NCBI GenBank assembly: GCA_964596775.1
Contig: CAZQVN010000030.1
Span: 1-42,759 of the forward strand
Reading direction: 5' to 3'
Length of the DNA stretch: 42,759 bases
Origin: CAZQVN01 sp964596775
GTDB taxonomy: Bacteria; Eisenbacteria; RBG-16-71-46; JABDJR01; JAWXBZ01
The position numbers were made by a program, and so were the translations under genes. Under the pieces are notes generated by a model that was not told where the DNA came from, did not search any database, and saw only the letters and a program-made list of their open reading frames with translations. This document shows, piece by piece, positions 15,533-22,667 of the stretch. Every line of letters begins with the position of its first letter. Position 1 is the stretch's first letter.

Positions 15533-17148
15533 GCCCCTCCCGGAAAGGTCCCGTCCTCGAAACGGAAGCGGTGGACATCGGCGCGGACACAAAAGTGTAT
15601 CCGCAGAAGATCGCCGCGTCGCGGAACGGCATGGCCGCCACCGCCCACCCGGGCGCCACGGCGGCCGCGGTGCGGATGCTCGAGGAGGGGGGCAACGCGG
15701 TCGACGCGGCCGTTGCGGCGGCGTTCGCGCTCGGCGTCTGCGAGCCGCAGGCCTCCGGCCTCGGCGGCCAGACGATGATGATGATCCACCTCGCGGAGGA
15801 GGGGCGGACCTTCGCTCTCGACGGGTCCTCGCGATCTCCGGCCCGCGCCAACGTGGCCGACCTGCCGAAGAAGGAAGGACGCTGGGGGCACCGTGCCACC
15901 ACGGTTCCGGCCACCCCGGCCGTGCTCGATCACGCGCTCCGGCGCTACGGCCGGCTCAAGCTCGCCCGGGTTCTTCAGCCGGCCATCGACCTGGCGGCGG
16001 ACGGGTTCAAGGTCACGCCGCTCCTCAACTCGCTCATGAAACGGGAGGCGAAGCACCTGCGCAGGCATTCGGGCGGCCCGTTCTTCCTGAAGAACGGGCG
16101 GACGGCCTGGCCGGTCGGAGCCCTGTTCAGGCAGCCGGTGCTGGCCCGCACGCTGAAGCGCCTGGCCAGAGACGGGGTCAAGGACTTCTACTCCGGCGAG
16201 ATCGCGCGGCGCATCCATCGCGACATGGTGCGGAACGAGGGGCTCCTCCGCGACCACGACCTGGCCCAGGTGCCGCGCCCGGTGGAAAGGCGGCCGGTCA
16301 CCGCCCGTCACGGCGCGATGCGGGTCTTTGCCTCGCCCCCGCCGGCGGCCGGCCGGACGCTCGTCGAGATGCTCAACGTGTACGAACAACTGCCGGCCCG
16401 GCTCAGGGATTTCGACAGGCCCGAGGGGGCCGTGGTGCTGGCCCGGATGATCCAGCAGGCGTTCCTGGACCGCCAGGACCGGCCGTTCGATCCGAACCTC
16501 TACAGCCAGGTGGCCGAGCGGGTGATGCTGAGTCCCGAGTACGCGAAAAAGGTCGCGCGCCGGGTGTCGCGCCGGATGCCGGCCGGGAACGGCGAAACGA
16601 CGCACCTCTCGGTGATGGACAAGGCGGGCAACGCCGTGGCCCTGACGCAGTCGATCGAGAACGTGTTCGGATCCTGCGAGGCGGCACCGGATCTCGGATT
16701 CCTCTACAACAACTACATGAACGCGTTCGAGCGGGAGGATCCGTCCCATCCCTACTACCTGCGGCCGAACGCGCCGCCGTGGGCCAGCGTGGCGCCGACG
16801 ATCGTTTTCCGGGGCCGCAAGCCGTGGCTCGTCATCGGGTCACCGGGGAGCGAAAGGATCACCCCGTCGATCTTCCAGGTGATGATCCGGTTGGGCAAGG
16901 TCGGCCCGTTCGCGGCGGTCGACGCGCCGCGGCTGCACTGTTCCGTGAAGGGAAAGGTGTCGCTCGAGGCGGCCCGGATGCGGAGCGACATTCCCGAGGC
17001 GCTGACCCGGGCCGGTTTCGAGATCGACGCCCGCGAGCCCTATTCGTTCTACATGGGGTGCGTGCAGCTCGTCCTGCGGGAGAACGGCGTGTTCACCGGC
17101 GTGGCCGACCCGCGCCGTGACGGGTCCGCCCTGGGGCCGGGGTCGTGA
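15529..17148 (+). CDS. Gamma-glutamyltransferase-family Ntn-hydrolase, no signal peptide
   Basis: A 539-residue GGT homologue. The N-terminal pattern HPGATAAAVRMLEEGGNAVDAAVAAAFALGV and SGLGGQTMMMI is typical. The autoprocessing and catalytic site is GNGET-TH: T357-T358-H359 corresponds to the Thr-Thr-His at the start of the small subunit in E. coli GGT, with T357 as the likely nucleophile. Differences from classical GGTs: no export signal, the SSM substrate loop reads ASVAPT, and the late GSPGG reads GSPGS. GGTs cleave or transfer gamma-glutamyl groups. Here a cytoplasmic role next to an ATP-grasp ligase and a formylglutamate-hydrolase homologue suggests a private metabolite rather than glutathione salvage (inference). 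Confidence 0.9.
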   Translation: MSPSRKGPVLETEAVDIGADTKVYPQKIAASRNGMAATAHPGATAAAVRMLEEGGNAVDAAVAAAFALGVCEPQASGLGGQTMMMIHLAEEGRTFALDGSSRSPARANVADLPKKEGRWGHRATTVPATPAVLDHALRRYGRLKLARVLQPAIDLAADGFKVTPLLNSLMKREAKHLRRHSGGPFFLKNGRTAWPVGALFRQPVLARTLKRLARDGVKDFYSGEIARRIHRDMVRNEGLLRDHDLAQVPRPVERRPVTARHGAMRVFASPPPAAGRTLVEMLNVYEQLPARLRDFDRPEGAVVLARMIQQAFLDRQDRPFDPNLYSQVAERVMLSPEYAKKVARRVSRRMPAGNGETTHLSVMDKAGNAVALTQSIENVFGSCEAAPDLGFLYNNYMNAFEREDPSHPYYLRPNAPPWASVAPTIVFRGRKPWLVIGSPGSERITPSIFQVMIRLGKVGPFAAVDAPRLHCSVKGKVSLEAARMRSDIPEALTRAGFEIDAREPYSFYMGCVQLVLRENGVFTGVADPRRDGSALGPGS

Positions 17149-17846
17149 AACTGCCGCTCCTCGTGTCGGTGCCCCACGCCGGCCTCGAGGTTCCCGACGA
17201 GGCGGTCGACCTCTGCATCCTGACCCCCGCGGAAATCGAAAAGGACGGCGACGAGGAGGCGGCCGCGATCTACGCGCTCAGGGACAAGGTGGCCCTCTTC
17301 GAGACGACGCGCGTGGCCCGGGCGATCGTCGATCTCAACCGGGCGCGGGACGATTTTTCGAAGGACGGCGTGATCAAGACGCACACCTGTTTCGACGAAC
17401 CGGTCTACCGGCACCCGCCTTCGCCGGATCTCAGGGAGTCGCTTCTTGCGCTTCATTATGATCCCTACCATGAACGGTTGACCCGTCACGCGGAATCGCG
17501 CGTCGTCCTGGCCGTGGACTGTCACACGATGTGCGCCGTGGCTCCGCCGGTGGCCCCGGACCCCGGGAAGACGCGGCCGCCGGTCTGTCTCGGAAATGCC
17601 CACGGCACCTGTCCCGCTTCGTGGATGGACGCGATGCAGTCGTGCTTTGCCGCGGAATTCGCCGGGCCGGTGACGGTCAACGACCCGTTCCAGGGGGGCT
17701 ACATCACCCGTCGTCACTCGCGCGAAATGCCCTGGATCCAGATCGAGATCGCGCGGGGTCCGTTCGCCACGGTCGCGGAGAAGCGGGCCGGCGTGTTCAG
17801 GGCGCTGACGGCGTGGTGCCGGTGGGCGGGCGCCATGCCGGAGTAG
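17145..17846 (+). CDS. N-formylglutamate amidohydrolase-family protein
   Basis: A 233-residue cytoplasmic protein from GTG 17145, coupled to the GGT gene by GTGA. Family motifs: SVPHAG with H11, RAIVDLNR at 59-66, VDCHTM with D125 and H127, and DPFQGGYITRRH at 180-191 followed by IQIEIARG. These match the zinc-dependent N-formylglutamate amidohydrolase family, which hydrolyses N-formyl-L-glutamate to Glu and formate in one branch of histidine breakdown. No hutH, hutU or hutI gene is near, so a histidine role is unlikely here. Hydrolysis of an N-acyl or amide bond in a glutamyl product of the two upstream enzymes is the better guess. Confidence 0.87.
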   Translation: MKLPLLVSVPHAGLEVPDEAVDLCILTPAEIEKDGDEEAAAIYALRDKVALFETTRVARAIVDLNRARDDFSKDGVIKTHTCFDEPVYRHPPSPDLRESLLALHYDPYHERLTRHAESRVVLAVDCHTMCAVAPPVAPDPGKTRPPVCLGNAHGTCPASWMDAMQSCFAAEFAGPVTVNDPFQGGYITRRHSREMPWIQIEIARGPFATVAEKRAGVFRALTAWCRWAGAMPE

Positions 17847-17890
17847 GGGCGCGTTTCCCTCCGACGGCGATCCGTACTACCATTCCCGGC

Positions 17891-18577
17891 ATGAATCACC
17901 CCATGGTCCATCCTTCCGGTCCGCCGGCCCCGGTCATCGACGGTCACGGAGACCGCCCGCAGTCCCTCGGTGAGGAGATCGCGAACAGCGTCAGTCACGG
18001 CGCGGGTTTCCTGGCGGCGCTCGTGGCCCTGCCGTTCCTGGTGATCGCCGCGGCGCCCCATGGTGCGCTGTCCGTGGCGGCTTCGGTCACGTTCGCCGTC
18101 ACGATGATTCTTCTCTACGGCGCTTCCACGCTCTACCACGCGCTGGCCGCGAACCGGGCCAAGCGGGTGTTCCAGATCCTCGATCACGGCGCCATCTATC
18201 TCCTGATCGCGGGCACCTACACGCCGTTCACGCTCGGCGTGCTGCGCGGTCCCTGGGGCTGGACGCTGTTCGGACTCGTCTGGGCGCTGGCGATCGCGGG
18301 CGTGGTGCTCAAGTCCGTCGCGGGGATCCGCCACCCGCGCCTCTCGACCGCGCTGTACCTGGGGATGGGCTGGCTGATCCTGGTCGCCGCGCAGCCGCTC
18401 CGGCAGGCGATGCCGGGGTGGGGGCTGTTCTGGCTCGCCGCCGGGGGGCTGGCCTACACGGCGGGTGTCGGTTTCTATGCCGCCGGCCGGATGCGCTACG
18501 CGCACTTCGTCTGGCACCTGTTCGTGCTGGCCGGAACCGCGTGTCACTGCATCGCCGTGCTGCGTTACGCGGTTTGA
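17891..18577 (+). CDS. Hemolysin III / PAQR-family membrane protein
   Basis: A 228-residue integral membrane protein with seven predicted transmembrane helices after a 35-residue polar, Pro-rich N-terminus. Family marks: ANSVSHGAGF in helix 1, YGASTLYHAL, DHGAIYLLIAGTYTPF and the final HFVWHLFVLAGTACHC, whose Ser/His/Asp residues form the metal site of the CREST hydrolase superfamily. Bacterial members (YqfA, TrhA) affect membrane fluidity homeostasis; haemolytic activity is poorly supported. ATG 17891 is chosen as the first in-frame ATG; ATG 17903 is possible, and neither has a clear ribosome-binding site. It follows the amidohydrolase by 44 bases, so co-transcription is possible. Confidence 0.9.
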   Translation: MNHPMVHPSGPPAPVIDGHGDRPQSLGEEIANSVSHGAGFLAALVALPFLVIAAAPHGALSVAASVTFAVTMILLYGASTLYHALAANRAKRVFQILDHGAIYLLIAGTYTPFTLGVLRGPWGWTLFGLVWALAIAGVVLKSVAGIRHPRLSTALYLGMGWLILVAAQPLRQAMPGWGLFWLAAGGLAYTAGVGFYAAGRMRYAHFVWHLFVLAGTACHCIAVLRYAV

Positions 18578-18828
18578 GACCGCGCCGGACGCTGCGCATT
18601 CTGTCTTTTCAGGGGCTGGGGACTCATGGCGACCGTGTCGGTTGTAGTGCTGAACTGAAGGAGCGTTGCAACCCGCCGGGCACGATCAGGTGCCGGAGAG
18701 CGGCAGGGTCTGGTCGATTCCCTGTCCCTGTCGCAAGAAAAAATGTCTTCAGATTTTCCGGTTGGAGGAGCACACTGAGAAACGCCCCTCACCGGCTAAA
18801 GTCACTACCCCCTTGAAAGTACTTCTCC
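18578..18828. other. Intergenic region of lower GC
   Basis: No gene is supported. A 6-bp hairpin (CGCGGT…ACCGCG, 18568-18584) spans the stop of the hemolysin III gene but lacks a T-run. CAGGG and CCCTG (18704-18708, 18720-18724) form a small stem. TAAAGT at 18797 is a poor -10 candidate for the cassette that follows. Composition becomes visibly more AT-rich from about 18720. Confidence 0.5.
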
Positions 18829-19056
18829 GTGATCATTCACGGACGAATCTCACAAATCGAGACGATAGCCAGGGGGAGGGGCATCAGGGACCTCCGGCGT
18901 CTGATCAAGATGTACGGTTTCGGCCATTGGCGTAAATGCAAGGGAATTGCCCGAATTCAGCGGCCCGATGGTACACTCTGCACTGCGGAACTCCACTGGT
19001 ATGAAGCTCACGGAATCGGCCGAAGAGCGCTAAGAGTGAAAAGAGTTCTGGACTGA
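18829..19056 (+). CDS. Conserved small protein, first gene of a two-gene cassette
   Basis: A 75-residue basic protein from GTG 18829 (weak ribosome-binding site). Its sequence has the look of a real, conserved protein rather than chance: IRDLRRLIKMYGFGHWRKCKG, a charged strand, then AELHWYEAHGIGR and RVKRVLD. I recall similar short proteins with a GxxxWRKxKG…HWYEAHG pattern, next to a second small protein, in cyanobacteria and other phyla, but cannot verify this here; the function is unknown to me. Codon use is less GC-biased than in the neighbours, suggesting transfer. The partner starts 2 bases after its stop, so they are co-translated. Confidence 0.68.
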   Translation: MIIHGRISQIETIARGRGIRDLRRLIKMYGFGHWRKCKGIARIQRPDGTLCTAELHWYEAHGIGRRALRVKRVLD

Positions 19057-19058
19057 AT

Positions 19059-19289
19059 ATGTCACCAGAAAAGAACGGCTCTCATTACGTGCTGTGTCTC
19101 TCGAACAAAGGCTATGAGTTTTCGCTGGAAGTTCGAAAACTCTATCCGCTTCTGCCGGATCCTGACGCGGAAAGCCACGGCATGCTCCGGGTCATCGACG
19201 AAACGGACGAAGACTATCTGTTTCCGGCCAGCCTCTTCGCGGAAATAGAACTGCCGGAAGCGGTGGAGAAGCGACTCGCGGCGGGCTGA
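19059..19289 (+). CDS. Conserved small protein, second gene of a two-gene cassette
   Basis: A 76-residue acidic protein (ATG 19059). The pattern LCLSNKGYEFSLEVRKLYPLLPD, then RVIDETDEDYLFPASLFAEIELPEAVEKRL, resembles short acidic partners that follow the WRK…HWYEAHG protein elsewhere, as far as I recall. A basic protein followed by an acidic one, both about 75 residues, is also the format of many toxin-antitoxin pairs, but no toxin fold can be recognised. Function unknown. Confidence 0.68.
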   Translation: MSPEKNGSHYVLCLSNKGYEFSLEVRKLYPLLPDPDAESHGMLRVIDETDEDYLFPASLFAEIELPEAVEKRLAAG

Positions 19290-19385
19290 TCGATTTGTTG
19301 TCCCAGCGCGCGGACGAACCGGCGGCACTGGGCGGCCGTCAATTCGTTCAGAAAATCAATCACATCCGGTAGCCTGCCGCCTTGA

Positions 19386-20576
19386 TCACGTCCTCTTCAA
19401 ATACCTCTTCACCGTCTCCGCGTCGAACAGGCTCCGCACCGCCCACGCCATCTGCCCGGCCATCGGAAACGGGTCGGGAAACATCGGGGGATCGTAGTGC
19501 AGATCCTTCCCGAAGAACTGGAAGAACGGCGGATCCATCTTCCAGCGCTCCGGATTCGTGAGGAAGTGCAGCGTGTCGCCGGGGAACAGCCAGCGGCAGC
19601 GGACGCCGACCTTGTACGGCGGCGGGGGATCCACCCGGCCGTCCATCATCAATCGATAATAGAGGTACGGAAAGTTCAGGCCGCAGACGATCGGGAGCTG
19701 CGCGGAGCCCCAGAACCGGCCGTTCACTTCGATGAGACGGGCCACCCCGTCGCGGCGGTCGCGGCGGAACTCGACCATGGCCAGCCCCTGCCAGCCGAGG
19801 GCCTCCAGGATTTTCCGGGCCGACTCCTTCAACTCGGGATCGTCGGTGCTCTCCGTGAACGTGGAGGGCCCGGCGCCGATCGGGAACTCGCGGAGGCGCC
19901 GGTAGGAAAAGAGGGCCACCGGTTTTGATTCCATGTCGAACAGCGCGGTGGCGCCGAGGCCGTGACCATCGGCCGGCACATACTCCTGGATCAGCGGCCG
20001 GGTGTACTGCGCGGCCACCAGCGCATAGTGCGCCCGCAGCGCGTCGGGATCGGCCACGTGGACGATCCCGCGACCTCCGGACGCCCGCCGCGGCTTGATC
20101 AGCGCGGGGTAGGAGTATTCGCCGGCCCGGTCCAGCGCCTCCTCGACCGTCTCCGGATACCAGGTGGCCGGAATCGGCACGCCGGCGGCTTCCGCTTTCT
20201 GAAGCAGGACGCCCTTGTCCTCCGTCGTTTCCAGCAGCTCATGGGGGGAGAGACCGATCCGGGTCAGCCCCTCGAAGCGGTCCCGGTTCCGGTGGATCGC
20301 GTTGATCTCGTCCTCGCCGCCGGCGGCGAACAGGAGATCGACCGGATGCTCCTTCAGGCGCTTCACCATGAAGTCGAGGAACGCCTCCGGGTTCGTGTCG
20401 GCCCGCGGGTAGAGCACGCGCCGGTCGATCCTGAGCGACCAGAGGGAGAGGGCCAGCGGGGAAGGGTCGCCGATCGTGACCCGGACACCGGCACTCCGGA
20501 GCGCCAGGCCGGCGGCCAGGGCCTTCCGGAGAACGCCCCCCGTGATGAAAACGGACCCGTTTTCGGGCAGCGTCAT
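19386..20576 (-). CDS. ATP-grasp protein, carbamoyl-phosphate-synthase-like
   Basis: A 396-residue reverse-strand protein, start ATG at 20576. N-terminal Rossmann-like segment (ITGGVLRKALAAGLAL, RSAGVRVTIGD), then an ATP-grasp domain: TEDKGVLLQKAEAAGVPIPATW, YPALIKPRRASGGRGI, IQEYVPADGHGLGA, and the magnesium end motif VEFRRD…LIEVNGRFWGSAQLP. This is the stand-alone predicted ATP-grasp group often annotated as carbamoyl-phosphate-synthase-like, which probably joins a carboxylic acid to an amine; substrates are unknown. It is transcribed away from the moxR operon and is not adjacent in orientation to the 13376 cluster, so a shared pathway is only a possibility. Confidence 0.85.
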   Translation of the reverse strand: MTLPENGSVFITGGVLRKALAAGLALRSAGVRVTIGDPSPLALSLWSLRIDRRVLYPRADTNPEAFLDFMVKRLKEHPVDLLFAAGGEDEINAIHRNRDRFEGLTRIGLSPHELLETTEDKGVLLQKAEAAGVPIPATWYPETVEEALDRAGEYSYPALIKPRRASGGRGIVHVADPDALRAHYALVAAQYTRPLIQEYVPADGHGLGATALFDMESKPVALFSYRRLREFPIGAGPSTFTESTDDPELKESARKILEALGWQGLAMVEFRRDRRDGVARLIEVNGRFWGSAQLPIVCGLNFPYLYYRLMMDGRVDPPPPYKVGVRCRWLFPGDTLHFLTNPERWKMDPPFFQFFGKDLHYDPPMFPDPFPMAGQMAWAVRSLFDAETVKRYLKRT

Positions 20577-20612
20577 GGGCGGGGATCTCCGGGGGGTGCG
20601 GACATGCGCGGC

Positions 20613-20640
20613 AGTGTATCACGACGACGCCCTAAACCAA
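20613..20640 (-). promoter_or_regulatory. Weak candidate promoter for the ATP-grasp gene
   Basis: On the reverse strand TTGGTT (20640-20635), 16 bases, then TACACT (20618-20613). Matches are 3/6 and 4/6. Position is reasonable, about 35 bases before the start codon. Confidence 0.25.
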
Positions 20641-20665
20641 GGTCCTGAAACAACCTGTCCGCTCC

Positions 20666-20694
20666 TTGATAGTCGCCGGGCTTCAGCGTATCCT
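20666..20694 (+). promoter_or_regulatory. Candidate promoter of the moxR-bat operon
   Basis: TTGATA (20666-20671), a 17-base spacer and TATCCT (20689-20694) lie about 110 bases before moxR. The matches are 5/6 and 4/6. The leader passes an AT-rich stretch (20720-20757) and ends with GAGGAGG at 20785-20791, the ribosome-binding site for the ATG at 20802. Confidence 0.45.
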
Positions 20695-20801
20695 CAGGAA
20701 CTTCCCCTGTCCGGGGGACTATATGACACTGTTTTTGCCGCTTTTCCCCTTATATCCGGCTCTGGAGTGCACGGGAATGCCTTTGAGGAGGTTGTTCTTT
20801 C

Positions 20802-21785
20802 ATGTTTGACGTTGTGGCAATGAACGAGCGGGTCAAGTCGGAGAGTGCCGCGCTCTCGAAACTGACGGACGAGGTGGCCCGTGTCATCGTCGGCCAGAAA
20901 TACATGGTGGAGCGGCTGTTGATCGGGCTGCTCGCGGACGGTCACGTCCTGCTGGAAGGGGTGCCGGGGCTCGCCAAGACGACCGCCATCAAGTCGCTGG
21001 CCGAGGCCATCGAAACCTCGTTCGCCCGCGTCCAGTTCACCCCCGACCTGCTCCCCGCCGACCTGACCGGAACCCAGGTGTACAGCCCGAAGGACGGCAC
21101 GTTTTCGGTGAAGAAGGGGCCGGTGTTCACGAACCTGCTCCTCGCCGACGAAATCAACCGCGCCCCGGCCAAGGTCCAGAGCGCCCTGCTCGAGGCGATG
21201 CAGGAACGTCACGTGACGATCGGCGGCACGACGTTTCCGCTGGCCAACCCGTTCATGGTCCTGGCCACCCAGAACCCGATCGAGCAGGAAGGCACGTACC
21301 CGCTGCCGGAAGCGCAGGTCGACCGGTTCATGCTGAAGCTGAACGTGTCCTACCCGACGCGCGAGGAGGAGCACGAAATCCTCGAGCGCCAGACCGGGCA
21401 GGCGGCTCCGAAGGTCACCCCGGTGATCAAGCCGGAGCAGATCCTCGCGATGCGGAAGGTCGTCCGGGAGATCTACGTGGACGAGAAGATCAAGAAGTAC
21501 ATCGTCGATCTCGTGTTCGCGTCGCGCGAGCCCGAGTCGTACGGCCTCGATCTCAAGCCGCTCATCGCGTTCGGCGCGTCGCCGCGGGCCACGATCTACC
21601 TGACCCAGGCGTCGCGCGCCCACGCGGCGCTCCGCGGGCGCGGCTACGTCACGCCCGAGGACGTGAAGGCGATCGGCCTCGACGTGCTCCGTCACCGGAT
21701 CCTCGTGACCTACGAGGCGGAGGCGGAGGAGGTCACGCCGGAAGATGTGGCCCGGCGCATTCTCGACAAGGTCGAGGTCCCCTGA
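20802..21785 (+). CDS. moxR: MoxR-family AAA+ ATPase
   Basis: A 327-residue AAA+ chaperone. Walker A is GVPGLAKT (53-60), Walker B LLLADEINRA with D116-E117, then the MoxR signature PAKVQSALLEAMQE and a sensor 1 region VLATQNPIEQEGTYPLPEAQ. MoxR proteins act with DUF58 and VWA-domain proteins to mature or insert metal centres or assemble periplasmic complexes; in Bat operons they are linked to oxygen tolerance and stress survival. It is the first gene of a nine-gene operon ending at 31601. Confidence 0.95.
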   Translation: MFDVVAMNERVKSESAALSKLTDEVARVIVGQKYMVERLLIGLLADGHVLLEGVPGLAKTTAIKSLAEAIETSFARVQFTPDLLPADLTGTQVYSPKDGTFSVKKGPVFTNLLLADEINRAPAKVQSALLEAMQERHVTIGGTTFPLANPFMVLATQNPIEQEGTYPLPEAQVDRFMLKLNVSYPTREEEHEILERQTGQAAPKVTPVIKPEQILAMRKVVREIYVDEKIKKYIVDLVFASREPESYGLDLKPLIAFGASPRATIYLTQASRAHAALRGRGYVTPEDVKAIGLDVLRHRILVTYEAEAEEVTPEDVARRILDKVEVP

Positions 21786-21791
21786 TCCCCG

Positions 21792-22667
21792 ATGATTCCG
21801 CGTGAAGTCCTGAAACAGGTGCGCCGGATCGAGATCCGGACCCGGCGCCTCGTCAACGACGTGTTCTCCGGCGAATACCATTCCGTGTTCAAGGGGCGGG
21901 GGATGGAGTTCGCCGAGGTGCGCGAGTATCAGCCGGGCGACGACGTCCGCACGATCGACTGGAACGTGACCGCCCGCCTCGGGCATCCGTTCGTGAAACA
22001 GTTCACCGAGGAGCGTGAGCTGACCGTGATCCTCCTCGTCGACGTGTCCGGCTCCGGGGACTTCGGCACGCGCGGCCGCCTGAAGGGCGCCCTGGCCGCG
22101 GAGATCGCCGCGGTGCTCGCGTTCAGCGCGGTGACGAACAACGACAAGGTCGGTCTCATCCTGTTCACCGACCGGATCGAGGAGTACGTGGCGCCCCGGA
22201 AGGGAAAGAAGCATGTGCTCCGGGTCATCCGGGAGATCCTCTACTTCAAGCCGGAGGGGACCGGAACCGACCTCAAGGTCCCGCTGGAGCACCTGGCCCG
22301 CGTGCAGAAGCGGAAGGCGGTGGTGTTCCTCATCTCCGATTTCCAGACCGACAACTACGTGTCGGCGCTGAAGCTCGTGGCGCGGCGTCACGACCTGGTG
22401 GCGGTCCGGATCACCGACCCGCACGAGAACGTGCTGCCGAACGTCGGTCTCATGGAGACCGTGGACCCGGAGACCGGCCGCCGGAACCTTGTCGACACTT
22501 CGAGCCGTAAGGTCCGGGCGCACTTCGCGGCGCGCCGGGCGCTGCGCGAAGCCGCCACCCGGGCCGCGTTCAAGGAGGCGCGCGTGGAGTCGATCGAGCT
22601 GCAGACGGACCGGCCGTACCAGATTCCGCTCGTGCAGTTCTTCGCGAAGAGGGAGAAGCGCCGGTGA
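21792..22667 (+). CDS. DUF58-domain protein with VWA-like fold
   Basis: A 291-residue cytoplasmic protein. The DUF58 core EYQPGDDVRTIDWNVTARLG is at 46-64, followed by a VWA-like metal site D84-V-S86-G-S88 and LISDFQTDNYV. It is the regular partner of MoxR, thought to be a substrate or adaptor of the ATPase. It starts 6 bases after moxR and overlaps the next gene around 22664-22667. Confidence 0.93.
   Translation: MIPREVLKQVRRIEIRTRRLVNDVFSGEYHSVFKGRGMEFAEVREYQPGDDVRTIDWNVTARLGHPFVKQFTEERELTVILLVDVSGSGDFGTRGRLKGALAAEIAAVLAFSAVTNNDKVGLILFTDRIEEYVAPRKGKKHVLRVIREILYFKPEGTGTDLKVPLEHLARVQKRKAVVFLISDFQTDNYVSALKLVARRHDLVAVRITDPHENVLPNVGLMETVDPETGRRNLVDTSSRKVRAHFAARRALREAATRAAFKEARVESIELQTDRPYQIPLVQFFAKREKRR

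Noticed and set aside
17145..17846. Histidine utilisation (hutG) assignment
   Set aside because: No hutH, hutU, hutI or hutC gene is near, and the gene is coupled to a GGT and an ATP-grasp fusion, so the symbol would mislead.
18690..18735. tRNA-like or attachment-site-like stem with GGTCGATTCC
   Set aside because: The stem CAGGG/CCCTG has an 11-base loop instead of 7 and no acceptor, D or anticodon arms can be drawn around it.
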